From a virus, in IMG/VR virus record IMGVR_UViG_3300002835_000358, positions 1-44,158 of that record: a DNA stretch of 44,158 bases; one strand, given 5' to 3'. Below the pieces are notes generated by a model. That model was not told where the DNA came from and ran no database searches. It saw only the letters and a list, made by a program, of their open reading frames with translations. This document shows, piece after piece, positions 17,677 through 25,606 of the stretch. Numbering within the stretch: position 1 is the stretch's first letter; every line of letters begins with the position of its first letter. The position numbers and the translations under genes were made by a program.

Positions 17677-17683
17677 CAGAACA
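17658..17683. promoter_or_regulatory. 26-bp palindromic operator candidate
   Basis: Near-perfect inverted repeat: arm TGTTCTATTGAC, 2-bp centre TA, arm GTCAACAGAACA, with a single mismatch. It covers the -35 box and most of the spacer of the capsid promoter, so a bound dimer would block or tune transcription. Confidence 0.6.
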
Positions 17684-17787
17684 ATTTCTACGTGGTATTT
17701 AACCACATTTCTGCATAGTTTACACATATTAAGACCCTATTAGTCACCTATTTAGCCCGTTAGGGTGGGTATTAGTCCTTTATACCG

Positions 17788-17799
17788 TATAATAATGCC
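17788..17799 (+). promoter_or_regulatory. leaderless-type -10 promoter for 17800 gene
   Basis: TATAAT at 17788-17793 ends 6 nt before the ATG at 17800, so transcription should start at or next to the start codon. No ribosome site and no good -35 box are visible. This spacing is typical of leaderless actinobacterial genes. Confidence 0.55.
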
Positions 17800-18258
17800 A
17801 TGGATACTGACAGCGAATTCGCCCCTGGGCCGGAGACCGAGATATCCGAGGTGTCGGCGGATGAGCCGTCTAAAAAGTGCCCAACGTGCCAGCAGCTTCA
17901 GGAAACTGCATCCGAACTAAAGCGCGGGTACAAAGAGCTGGCTAGACTACAAAAGACTTTTGAGCCCCTTGTTAAGAGATACGAGCTAATACAAAGGGCC
18001 CACCCTCGATGCGCGCTTTGCTTCATTATGAGTGGAGAGCATCACATCGAGACCGTCCTTGTTCCAGAGCCACTGGTTCCAAGGGCCAAGGGGCAAAAAA
18101 GATACGCAGTCTGTTCTGACTGCTATAAACTGCTGCACAGGCTTCGGAGGAGCGTTCCCCAGCAGCGAGCTTATGCAAGGCACGTCTGGGAGCTTGATAA
18201 GGACGAAGACAATGAAATCGTCTTGCCAGGAGAGGACAATAACGAGGTAGAGGATTGA
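17800..18258 (+). CDS. zinc-binding protein of unknown function
   Basis: 152 aa. Acidic N- and C-termini flank a central region with three Cys pairs: CPTC (about residue 27), CALC (about 71) and CSDC (about 107), with a helical segment between the first two. The second and third pairs frame a GEHHIE loop, as in treble-clef or HNH-like folds, but no clear HNH motif is present. First gene of the plus-strand portal operon and probably made from a leaderless mRNA. Role unknown. Confidence 0.65.
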   Translation: MDTDSEFAPGPETEISEVSADEPSKKCPTCQQLQETASELKRGYKELARLQKTFEPLVKRYELIQRAHPRCALCFIMSGEHHIETVLVPEPLVPRAKGQKRYAVCSDCYKLLHRLRRSVPQQRAYARHVWELDKDEDNEIVLPGEDNNEVED

Positions 18259-18479
18259 CACCTGACATAACATCGACTGTCGTGGTAGATTTTGCTGACG
18301 GGCGATTTGCCGTCCCGAGATACTGGCAGAATTATCCGTGCATGAGAGCAATATCGTATGACGGTTCAGTCCGCAGGGTTGCGCTAACATTAGAACAGAC
18401 AAGAAAAGTAATCTCTGGGGAAATGCAGGAAACAACCATCTGGGGGGCCGTCAGGTCCTCCATTAGAGGGAGAAGATAA
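18255..18479 (+). CDS. small protein of unknown function, 74 aa
   Basis: TTG start overlapping the upstream stop, with a GAGG site just before it. The sequence (VVVDFADGRFAVPRYW..., VALTLEQTRKVISGEMQE) suggests a small mixed alpha/beta fold. Ends directly before the portal GTG start. No family recognised. Confidence 0.55.
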   Translation: MTPDITSTVVVDFADGRFAVPRYWQNYPCMRAISYDGSVRRVALTLEQTRKVISGEMQETTIWGAVRSSIRGRR

Positions 18480-20756
18480 GTGGCCGAAGATCGATCGATA
18501 CTTGACCGTATCCTTGGCAGGGGCGGCAACGAGACTGTCAAGAACTTCCCCGACGAGATGCTGCCCAACTGGGACAATTCCCCGTATACGCGCGGCGCTT
18601 CTCAGATTGACAATAATGGTAAGCGTTCTGTAAAGCAGCTTCGACGATGGGCGCGCGAAAATCCATGGATTCGGGCCGCAATCAATCTACGTCGCACGCA
18701 GGTTAGCCGAGCACAGTGGGACATCGTTTCGCTTGACGGCGAGACACCAGTAGATCATCTAACCGTAAAGCGCATCAAGTATTTGTTCCGTCATCCAAAC
18801 ACGCGAAGGGACTCTTTCCGCTCATTCATCGAGCCAGTGATCGAAGATCTTTTGACGCTTGACATCGGCGCCATTGAAGTTGAGCCTACGGCAGGTGCTC
18901 GCCTTGGAATCCGACGTGACCCAATCGCTAATCTTTGGCCAATTGACGGAGGATCTATCCGTTTTGACCCGTCGTGGGATGGGACTGATTCAGATAAGCC
19001 GCGCTACTACCAATACGACAGCTCCGGGAAGGTCGTTTCGAAGTACCTGAACGATGAGCTTGTTGTTATCCAGGCGAACCCGATGACCTACTCGCCACTT
19101 GGCTTGTCCCCGCTCGAGGTTCTGGCCTCGACAATTGACTCCGACATGGCTGCGGCCCAATACAACTCGCGGTCCGTGACTCAGGCGGCCCCTCCGGGAA
19201 TACTTCACCTCGGTGAGGGTATTCGCCCGGATCAGGTTGACGCATTTAAGTCCTACTGGGACGCGGAGATTGCTGGGCGCAGCCAAGTCGCCATTACGGG
19301 TGGTGGCAAGCAGATGCAGTGGATTCCACTTGCGCCGTCAAACCGAGACATGCAGTTCATGGAATGGCAAATCTATCTGGCCCGTAAGATCTGTGCAGTA
19401 TTCGGCGTGCAGCCACAAGACATCGGCATCACAATGGACGTCAATCGGGCAAGCGCCGAGGTTGGCGCCGCATTCACACAGGACGTCGGCATCACCCCGC
19501 TCCTCGACCTTATTGCCGAGTACCTAACGCGAGAAATTGTCTGGCGTTACGACGAAAACCTCCGATTTACCTACACCGATCTCGGCCGGGCCTCTAAGGA
19601 GGTCATTACGCCGTACTACCGAGCTGCACTTGCCGGTATGCCTTGGCTCCGCCTGAACGATGCCCTTCGTGAGCGTGGCCAGGACGGAGTGGGTAAGATT
19701 GGTGACGAGATCTGGCTCCCAACACCGCGCGGCTTCTTGCCACTTTCGCTGTATGCGCGCGAACTTGGAATCGTCGACGAGGACGGGAATACCACTCCGC
19801 CAGATAGTCCAGTTGGCGCACCAGAAGGTGGCGACGAGGAGACCCCGGAGACACCTGCGCAACCAGCCGATGAGCCAACGCCGCCAGCAATCGCAATGCC
19901 CACAGACAGCGCAATGCCTGGCGAGGAAAAGAGCGAAGAGCAGAATCTCCCGCCAAAGCCGCCAGCACGAAGGTCTAAGCCTGGTCTCCCACCGCAGCCA
20001 CCGATGAAGAAGAATAACCCAGGAAAGCGATCGGCTGCTGTTCTTGTCGATCCAATCGGGACGATCATGACCCCAGGCTTTGAAATCCTCGAAGGCGGGT
20101 TTGACATCATTGAGGGCTTTGAGGAAGGTGAGGACGGGGGCGCTGAAATTTACATTATGACCAATGTTCAGAAGGAAGACCTTGGACCTATGATGAAGGC
20201 GCTTGACGACAACCAGGTCGTAATCACGAACGTGTTCATCCTTCCAGTTGAGGACAACGCAGAGGCAAAGCTGGAACTTATCGAGGAGCTCCATGAGGAG
20301 TTCGAGAAGATCTACGTCCTCGATGCCAATGATGATGTTGATTACACAGCCGCAAAGGTAGTGATCCTTTCCGCTGAAGAGGACGCAGAGGAGGACGGCG
20401 AGTCCGAGACCGAGAAGTCAGAGCGACCCATCAACCTCAAGGCACCACGAGCAGTAAAAGCTGAAGCGAAGCGAGGCCTGGACTGGCGCAAAGAGTTCGG
20501 TCGCGGCGGGATCGGCCCTGGTCAAACGACAGCGCGAATGCTGATCAATGACACCATGACGATTGCTCGTGCGCGAAAGATGCGAGCTTGGCATGCGCGT
20601 CACGCGGTCGATCGCAAGGGTCAGGGATATCGGCCTGGCGAGGCTGGCTATCCTTCCGCTGGCAGGATTGCAAATGCGCTATGGGGCGGGGTTCCTGGGG
20701 AGCGATGGGCTAATAAGGTCATGCGCCAGGTAGAGGCCCGCGAACGTAAGCGCTAA
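18480..20756 (+). CDS. portal protein with C-terminal fusion
   Basis: 758 aa, GTG start behind GAGGGAGA. Residues 1-430 match HK97-type portals (PF04860): RWARENPWIRAAINLRRTQVS, then DDELVVIQANPMTYSPLGLSPLEV, IYLARKICAVFGVQPQDIG and VNRASAEVG. Portals of this type are usually 400-500 aa. Residues 440-540 are a Pro-rich linker and 560-640 an acidic domain. The last 85 residues carry a domain with KMRAWHARHAVDRKG and GYPSAGRIANALWGG, which also occurs alone or fused to protease or portal proteins in other phages; its function is unknown. It is divergent from the protease gene, an unusual arrangement. Confidence 0.88.
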   Translation: MAEDRSILDRILGRGGNETVKNFPDEMLPNWDNSPYTRGASQIDNNGKRSVKQLRRWARENPWIRAAINLRRTQVSRAQWDIVSLDGETPVDHLTVKRIKYLFRHPNTRRDSFRSFIEPVIEDLLTLDIGAIEVEPTAGARLGIRRDPIANLWPIDGGSIRFDPSWDGTDSDKPRYYQYDSSGKVVSKYLNDELVVIQANPMTYSPLGLSPLEVLASTIDSDMAAAQYNSRSVTQAAPPGILHLGEGIRPDQVDAFKSYWDAEIAGRSQVAITGGGKQMQWIPLAPSNRDMQFMEWQIYLARKICAVFGVQPQDIGITMDVNRASAEVGAAFTQDVGITPLLDLIAEYLTREIVWRYDENLRFTYTDLGRASKEVITPYYRAALAGMPWLRLNDALRERGQDGVGKIGDEIWLPTPRGFLPLSLYARELGIVDEDGNTTPPDSPVGAPEGGDEETPETPAQPADEPTPPAIAMPTDSAMPGEEKSEEQNLPPKPPARRSKPGLPPQPPMKKNNPGKRSAAVLVDPIGTIMTPGFEILEGGFDIIEGFEEGEDGGAEIYIMTNVQKEDLGPMMKALDDNQVVITNVFILPVEDNAEAKLELIEELHEEFEKIYVLDANDDVDYTAAKVVILSAEEDAEEDGESETEKSERPINLKAPRAVKAEAKRGLDWRKEFGRGGIGPGQTTARMLINDTMTIARARKMRAWHARHAVDRKGQGYRPGEAGYPSAGRIANALWGGVPGERWANKVMRQVEARERKR

Positions 20757-20911
20757 TGGCGGAGAAGCTCTACCACCAACAGCCGTGCTTCTGCATTCCG
20801 TGCCGTATAATGAGATCCGAAAAGGCAAGTCCCAACAAGCAGGAGGCAGAGGATGGCGCACAAGGACCCCGTAACAGAAAGCCTAAGACTCGATCTCCTA
20901 AAAAGGGATAA
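20756..20911 (+). CDS. possible small Cys-containing protein, 51 aa
   Basis: Starts at an ATG overlapping the portal stop (TAATG). It has a CFCIPC cluster near its N-terminus and a basic C-terminus. It overlaps the HNH gene by 59 nt in another frame. A TATAAT hexamer near 20805 lies inside it. Coupled start favours it, the long overlap does not. Confidence 0.35.
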   Translation: MAEKLYHQQPCFCIPCRIMRSEKASPNKQEAEDGAQGPRNRKPKTRSPKKG

Positions 20912-21155
20912 GGGCTGCGTCGGTCCATCGGTTGGCATGACCGGAGAATGCGGGAGCCAATTTGGCCCCGGGAAAATCACACTAGAAGTTGACCATGTGT
21001 CAACGTCCGGCCTTGGCAAACGCGGACCATCGTCAAGGGCTAATTGCGTGATACTATGCGGTTTACACCATAGGGTGAAGACTGAATCCTCCAAGAAATG
21101 GAGAGCGGCCCTACGAGGGTATTTGATAGGCGTAGAAGGAGAGGCTTATGGCTGA
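20853..21155 (+). CDS. HNH endonuclease-like protein
   Basis: 100 aa. Contains LEVDHVSTSGLGKRGPSS, an N (SRANCVILC), and GLHHRVKTES, the D-H...N...H pattern of HNH nucleases, plus paired Cys residues. An AGGAGG site precedes ATG 20853. In phages, HNH proteins beside head genes often assist DNA packaging with the terminase; the terminase itself is not in the window. Confidence 0.75.
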   Translation: MAHKDPVTESLRLDLLKRDKGCVGPSVGMTGECGSQFGPGKITLEVDHVSTSGLGKRGPSSRANCVILCGLHHRVKTESSKKWRAALRGYLIGVEGEAYG

Positions 21156-21384
21156 CATGTTTGTCGCAAAACAGCTGTTCGGCAGCGATGTATGCGGACA
21201 CCCTGACTGCTTTAACCGGAAGGGCGCTGGCAATAAAATGGCCGCCGTCCAGAATCTCGGTCCAGTCATAAAGACACCGCATGGAGACACCCACACAAAG
21301 TGCTTCTTTAGGCACCTTGCAAGCAACGAAGAGCGGGTTTCGGACGACCTCGTACCGGCCGCAGAGGAGCGCATCGATGAGTGA
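21148..21384 (+). CDS. small Cys/His protein of unknown function
   Basis: 78 aa; ribosome site AAGGAGAGG. Contains CGHPDC and, about 30 residues later, HTKCFFRH, probably one zinc site. Overlaps the HNH gene end by 8 nt and the next gene start by 8 nt. No family recognised. Confidence 0.6.
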   Translation: MADMFVAKQLFGSDVCGHPDCFNRKGAGNKMAAVQNLGPVIKTPHGDTHTKCFFRHLASNEERVSDDLVPAAEERIDE

Positions 21385-21637
21385 AAAGTTGAATCAGGAC
21401 CAGATCTGCGTTGACTGTGGCGCAGCTACGTCCACAAAGAATACGCTTCGGTGCTGGCCGTGCAGCCGCGAGTACCTTTCCGGTATTCACGCTGCCCCAT
21501 TCTGGGACCGAGTCGCTAAAATCCGAGAGCTTTCCTCCGGGGGCAGGACGATTACGTCCATCGCGAAGGAACTTGGCATCAGCAGGAACCGTGTGTATCA
21601 ACTGCTGGAAAGGGCCAAGAAGCGAGAGCCGAAGTGA
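21377..21637 (+). CDS. zinc-ribbon plus sigma-region-4-like HTH protein
   Basis: 86 aa; I place the start at ATG 21377 (MSEKLNQDQICVDCG). The N-terminus has CVDCG and CWPCS pairs, a zinc ribbon. Residues 55-83 (GGRTITSIAKELGISRNRVYQLLERAKKRE) form a clear helix-turn-helix like those of sigma region 4 or resolvase C-termini. Likely a DNA-binding regulator, encoded just before a second HTH gene. Confidence 0.65.
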   Translation: MSEKLNQDQICVDCGAATSTKNTLRCWPCSREYLSGIHAAPFWDRVAKIRELSSGGRTITSIAKELGISRNRVYQLLERAKKREPK

Positions 21638-21897
21638 GTCGGCTGAGCGGCCCAGAGCACCAGGGGCGCCGCTTGCAAGAAAAGATCAGGTCTGATAAGG
21701 TCTGGGTAATGCTCAAGAAAACTGGGCTTAAGCGGGCGAAGATCGCCGAAATGCTTGGCGTGAGTCTTGGGTATTTGAATCAGGTACAATACGGACATAG
21801 TCCTATGTCGAAGCCACTAAGGAGAAAACTATCGAGGCTTTTTAATATGACAGAGCAGGATTTGTTTGAAGATTGGGTAGATAAGGAGAGTAAGTAA
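21634..21897 (+). CDS. Cro/C1-type (XRE) HTH protein
   Basis: 87 aa, GTG start in a GTGA overlap. Residues 30-75 (VMLKKTGLKRAKIAEMLGVSLGYLNQVQYGHSPMSKPLRRKLSRLFNM) fit the XRE helix-turn-helix. The absence of a C-terminal dimerisation or protease domain suggests a Cro-like regulator. Candidate ligand of the palindrome at 17658-17683 (inference). Confidence 0.65.
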   Translation: MSRLSGPEHQGRRLQEKIRSDKVWVMLKKTGLKRAKIAEMLGVSLGYLNQVQYGHSPMSKPLRRKLSRLFNMTEQDLFEDWVDKESK

Positions 21898-22521
21898 ATG
21901 GCATACGGAAACAACGCACCAGCAGGACGTGGAAGCTTCAAGCTCGATGACTACGTAGATGTAGCGGCGAGAATCAAGGCCTGGTACGAGGCCTATCCGG
22001 ATGGTCGAATTGAGACCACCATGATGCACCTTGACGACAAGGGAGTCTCATTCCGAGCGCTAGCCTACCGAGGCATTAGCGAGAATGAGCAGCCAGCGGG
22101 AACTGGCCATAGCTTCCTTGCAATTCCAGGTAGCACTCCATATACCCGCGGTAGCGAGGTGGAGAACTGCGAGACGTCTGCAGTCGGACGCGCGCTTGTC
22201 ATGGCTGGCCTCCCAGCCAAGAAGGTGGCGTCATCGGAAGAGATCGCTTCCAAGGGCGGTCCGGCAAAGTCAGAGACAAAGCCAGCCGCAAAGAAGCAGA
22301 GTGATGAGGCAATCGTTGCCGCAGCTCTTGAAATCTTTAGCGACGAAGAAGATCCCGCGATCCTTGACTGGATTGCGTCAATAAATTCAGCGAGCAGCTC
22401 TGCGGAACTCCTGGCAATTGGCAAGGATATCGCAAGCAGCAATCTCGCTGGCGAGCGGCTGCAGGCTCTCCAGAAGGCGTACAAGGCCCGTAAGGATGCA
22501 CTGGACGCCGCAAATGGATGA
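21898..22521 (+). CDS. Erf-like single-strand annealing protein candidate
   Basis: 207 aa. Residues 1-105 have the arrangement YVDVAARIKAWYEAYPDGRIET, a beta-rich middle, then YTRGSEVENCETSAVGRALVMAGL, a pattern I recall from actinophage proteins annotated as Erf-like or ssDNA-annealing proteins. The C-terminal third is Ala/Lys-rich and helical. Immediately followed (8-nt overlap) by a RecB/Cas4-like nuclease, the usual annealase-exonuclease pairing. Starts directly after the HTH gene stop. Confidence 0.6.
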   Translation: MAYGNNAPAGRGSFKLDDYVDVAARIKAWYEAYPDGRIETTMMHLDDKGVSFRALAYRGISENEQPAGTGHSFLAIPGSTPYTRGSEVENCETSAVGRALVMAGLPAKKVASSEEIASKGGPAKSETKPAAKKQSDEAIVAAALEIFSDEEDPAILDWIASINSASSSAELLAIGKDIASSNLAGERLQALQKAYKARKDALDAANG

Positions 22522-23449
22522 GCAGCCAGAGGTTCTAACTAACGACGTCAAGGCGGAGATCGTTGAGAGCGCAAAGAAGCATCTCAGCGAAACGCTAGAT
22601 GCGCAGGTCTCAAAGGGGTACTTCTCCATCTCGGAGCTACGTGCCTATTTGACGTGCCCTCTCTACGGATACTTCAGGTACGGCAAAAAGCTTTGGACGG
22701 AATCAACCGGAGCAGCCGCGCTAGTTGGATCTAGTGTCCACTTCGGTCTTGCCAGGTGGTACAGCACCAAAAAGTCAAGCCGGGATCAGGCACTGGAGTA
22801 CACGCGACGCTACTTCGCCGAGGAGTCCTCCAAGGTCAACTGGGAGAACGAAAAGATACGAGACCCTCTTGGTGAGGCTGTGAAGAGCGAGGCTATGCTT
22901 ATCGCTGCGCTTGACGAGGGCGACGATTGGGAGGCTGAGGCCGTCGAGCGGGCGATGTACGGCGAGATCAAGCACAGTAAGCTCGGAAGCCTCCCAGTGA
23001 AGCTCAAGGGCGTGCCGGATCTCTACACGAAGAGCAACATTGTTATCGACCACAAAACCTCTTATCGTGCGTGGGATAAGGGTAAGGAGCACAAGGATAT
23101 GCAGGCTACTGCGTATGCTGGACTTATCCGCGACAACTTTGGCAAGAACCCAGAGGTTCTTTTCAACATCATCACGCTGAACTCAAAGGGTCCGAATGTT
23201 GACCGGCGGTCAACTTACCGAAGTCAGGAAAACTTTGATCAGTTGTACATGATGGCTCGCGGAATTCTTGATATGATCGAGAAGAAAGCGTTCTTCCCAA
23301 ACCCAGAAGCCTGGTTTCATGAGACATGTGAATTTAGGGGACTATGCGTAGACACCAACGGACAGAACGGCAATGCAATCCCAACGACCCGCAAGGAACT
23401 GCTACGGCTAGTGCCGAAGCTGGCGGACAAGTCGGGACCGAAGTCATAG
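22514..23449 (+). CDS. PD-(D/E)XK nuclease, RecB/Cas4-like
   Basis: 311 aa, starting in the ATGGATGA overlap. Motifs in order: FSISELRAYLTCPLYGYFRYG near residue 37 (Q/motif-like helix with Cys), VGSSVHFGLARWY, VKLKGVPDLYTKSNIVIDHKTS (GxxD and D-x-K catalytic core), QATAYAGLI, and a C-terminal CEFRGLC that may complete an Fe-S cluster with the N-terminal Cys. Acts on DNA ends in recombination or replication with the upstream annealing protein. Confidence 0.78.
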   Translation: MDEQPEVLTNDVKAEIVESAKKHLSETLDAQVSKGYFSISELRAYLTCPLYGYFRYGKKLWTESTGAAALVGSSVHFGLARWYSTKKSSRDQALEYTRRYFAEESSKVNWENEKIRDPLGEAVKSEAMLIAALDEGDDWEAEAVERAMYGEIKHSKLGSLPVKLKGVPDLYTKSNIVIDHKTSYRAWDKGKEHKDMQATAYAGLIRDNFGKNPEVLFNIITLNSKGPNVDRRSTYRSQENFDQLYMMARGILDMIEKKAFFPNPEAWFHETCEFRGLCVDTNGQNGNAIPTTRKELLRLVPKLADKSGPKS

Positions 23450-24105
23450 CCGACCACATCCGCATCCACGTAAATCTTCCGCGGCACAAGAAGATGTCGC
23501 GGTTGCCAGATGACGCTGCGCGATATGCCTGGGTCGTCTTGCTTTGCGCTGCCGCGGAGACCAACGGCCAGTTTGAGTCGGAAGAGCACGTCCAGATGCT
23601 TATTGGCAAGCAGTACATCAAGCACCTCCCTGCGTTTAGGCGTGCTGGTCTACTCGATGGCTTGCTGATTCACGACTGGGAAGAGTGGAACGACCTGCCG
23701 CAGGAGGAGCTCGAGGAGCGAAAGCGCAAGGCGGCAACCTATCGCAAGCGCGCTGAGACACTTGGCATCACCGCCGACGCGCCAGTGAGAACGATGCGCG
23801 AGTGGTACGACTACGTTATCAACGGGCCAACGGACTCAGCAAAGATTGGCAGGCTTGGTGAGTACTGGCAGGCGATGATGGGGGTTTCAATGGATCGAGA
23901 GCAATATATAAGGCTCGCTATGATCCTGAAAGCCTCTGACAAGCAGTATGGTCCGCTGATGGTGAAGATTGCGGACATCTCAATGAGACAGCTCAGCGGA
24001 GATGCGCTATCATACCTGCAGAAGGCTATGGCAGCCCCGAAGAACCGAGTACGTTCTGCCGGAATCCGTGCTACAGTAAGCCGTGATCAGTATGTTGAGG
24101 AGTGA
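23344..24105 (+). CDS. replication initiator / DnaD-like replisome organiser
   Basis: 253 aa from ATG 23344, overlapping the nuclease gene by 106 nt; the only other in-frame ATG (23494) would delete part of the conserved segment IRIHVNLPRHKKMSRLPD that normally begins such proteins. Residues 35-105 look like the winged-helix N-terminal domain of phage replisome organisers, then DWEEWNDLPQEELEERKRKAATYRKR. The C-terminal half is helical. Its place before the DnaC-like loader supports an origin-binding role. Confidence 0.65.
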   Translation: MRRHQRTERQCNPNDPQGTATASAEAGGQVGTEVIADHIRIHVNLPRHKKMSRLPDDAARYAWVVLLCAAAETNGQFESEEHVQMLIGKQYIKHLPAFRRAGLLDGLLIHDWEEWNDLPQEELEERKRKAATYRKRAETLGITADAPVRTMREWYDYVINGPTDSAKIGRLGEYWQAMMGVSMDREQYIRLAMILKASDKQYGPLMVKIADISMRQLSGDALSYLQKAMAAPKNRVRSAGIRATVSRDQYVEE

Positions 24106-24106
24106 G

Positions 24107-24706
24107 ATGATTAATCAAGAAGAGTTTGACCGGATGTTTAGGTACATCGGGATACCGCAGCGCTACGCTGGGTGCACCTTTGAGAACTACCAGCCGCGAG
24201 CAAATCCAGACAAGCCTATGGAGGCAGCGATTGAGTGGGCAGATGCCCCGCTGACCGACCGGGGACTATTCCTAATGGGTGAGCCAGGCAGCGGCAAGAC
24301 GCACCTTATGGCTGCCGCACTCTCGAGGCGTCTATGGCGCGACGGGACTGCCGGTATGCGATTTGTCAATGTGCCGATGTTCCTAGACACTATCCGCGAC
24401 GCACAGAAGTACACCGACTCCCGGGCAGTTGACCTCTATCAGTTCTGCCGCGACGAGGCGTCCGTCGTGGTCCTTGACGACTTCGGTAAGGAGCGAGCCA
24501 CCGATTGGGCTGCTGAGCGCTTGTACGTGCTCATTGAAAGCCGATACGGTAAGATGCTCCCTACCTTGGTAACCAGCAACCGAACGCTGGACGAATTGGA
24601 GGATGATGGATATGGAGCAGCAGTCTCGCGACTTCAGCACACCTGCCGCGTCATCCGATCCAAGGCCCCAGACTTCCGACCCGACCTCGGGCGAGCTGGT
24701 ATTTGA
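24107..24706 (+). CDS. DnaC-like helicase loader (AAA+ ATPase)
   Basis: 199 aa; start ATG 24107 has GAGGAG upstream. Walker A GEPGSGKTH at about residues 58-66, Walker B VVVLDDFGKE near residue 118, and a sensor-like LVTSNRTLDEL near 155, the layout of DnaC/DnaI/IstB-type loaders. Delivers DnaB (25929) to the origin. Its 3' end overlaps the RusA gene by 95 nt. Confidence 0.82.
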   Translation: MINQEEFDRMFRYIGIPQRYAGCTFENYQPRANPDKPMEAAIEWADAPLTDRGLFLMGEPGSGKTHLMAAALSRRLWRDGTAGMRFVNVPMFLDTIRDAQKYTDSRAVDLYQFCRDEASVVVLDDFGKERATDWAAERLYVLIESRYGKMLPTLVTSNRTLDELEDDGYGAAVSRLQHTCRVIRSKAPDFRPDLGRAGI

Positions 24707-25052
24707 GTTACTCGGCAGACCGCCGAGTTGGAATAAGGCGTTTAGGGTAAACCGGCGTCTTGGTAGCGTATATATGTCGAAGGAGGCTAAGGATTGGAAG
24801 ACTTATGTTGAATACGCTGTCCGCATCGCACAAAGCGAAAGCGGATGGCAACCCCGAGAGGGACTAATAGCCGTACACTTTTGGATCTATCTCAACAGGC
24901 CAATTGACGCGGACAACATTCTCAAGCTGACGATGGACTCCATCGCCAAAGGGATTGGTGTCAACGACAGATGGTTCCTACCAAGGGTGATAGATCTTCA
25001 AACTAGACACACTCAGGAACGCATAGACGTCCTGATACAAAACGAAGGGTAA
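24612..25052 (+). CDS. rusA: RusA-like Holliday junction resolvase
   Basis: 146 aa from ATG 24612, which has GGAGG nine nt upstream; ATGs at 24603 and 24606 are also in frame. After about 25 disordered residues comes the RusA fold: GRPPSWNKAFRVN, then SKEAKDWKTYV, and the catalytic RPIDADNILKLTMDSIAKG plus NDRWF with conserved Asp residues. Resolves branched recombination intermediates before packaging. Confidence 0.8.
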   Translation: MEQQSRDFSTPAASSDPRPQTSDPTSGELVFELLGRPPSWNKAFRVNRRLGSVYMSKEAKDWKTYVEYAVRIAQSESGWQPREGLIAVHFWIYLNRPIDADNILKLTMDSIAKGIGVNDRWFLPRVIDLQTRHTQERIDVLIQNEG

Positions 25053-25058
25053 TAAATT

Positions 25059-25466
25059 ATGTTTAAGGGAACTTTGATCGGCCGAGTTGGCCAGGCACCT
25101 ACACTCCGCACCACCAAGGGCGGACGCAACGTAACGAACTTTAACGTTGCTCATCACGCTGGCAAGGATGACCAGGGTAACGACAAGACGGTATGGGTTC
25201 CGGTAACGGCCTGGGACCAGCGCGCTGACTACGCCGCCAACAGCATCCGCAAGGGTGACATGGTGTACATCGAGGGCGGCCTTGAGGTCTCCGACTGGAC
25301 TGACAAGCAGGGCGAGCGACACATCGATATCGCCGTGTCTGCTCAGTTCCTGAAGATCCTTGCGCGAAGCAAGAATGACGGCCAGGGCCAGAGCCAGGGC
25401 GGGTACAGCGCACAGCCGGGTAACTCCGCAGCTGCTGACGATAGCTTTGCTGACCTGCCATTCTAA
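25059..25466 (+). CDS. ssb: single-stranded DNA-binding protein
   Basis: 135 aa. OB-fold sequence typical of bacterial SSB (GTLIGRVGQAPTLRTTKGGRNVTNFNVA, WVPVTAWDQRADYAANSIRKGD, VYIEGGLEVSDWTDKQGE), a Gln/Gly-rich linker, and the acidic C-terminal tip DDSFADLPF that docks partner proteins. Shorter than cellular SSBs. Followed by a structured intergenic element. Confidence 0.92.
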   Translation: MFKGTLIGRVGQAPTLRTTKGGRNVTNFNVAHHAGKDDQGNDKTVWVPVTAWDQRADYAANSIRKGDMVYIEGGLEVSDWTDKQGERHIDIAVSAQFLKILARSKNDGQGQSQGGYSAQPGNSAAADDSFADLPF

Positions 25467-25514
25467 GTATTGACAAACTATAGAAAAAGCCGGCAAATTT
25501 TTGGGCGGAACTAT

Positions 25515-25568
25515 AGACCCGCTGGTACGTACCCCATGCTGACGCATGGAGCACTTCCAGTCGGGTCT
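25515..25568 (+). terminator. branched hairpin downstream of ssb
   Basis: Outer stem AGACCCG/CGGGTCT extended by CTGG/CCAG across a one-base bulge; inside sits a second hairpin CCATGC-TGAC-GCATGG and a perfect 10-bp palindrome GGTACGTACC. TCTTTTCCCCC follows the outer stem. Could be a terminator or a small structured RNA. A TTGACA at 25470 lies upstream without a good -10 box. Confidence 0.5.
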
Positions 25569-25606
25569 TTTCCCCCAGTCAAGATGCCAGGCAATAAAGG
25601 AGCAAT

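Noticed and set aside
17613-17799. attachment site or integration locus
   Set aside because: No integrase or excisionase gene is found in the window; the palindrome fits an operator better because it overlaps a promoter.
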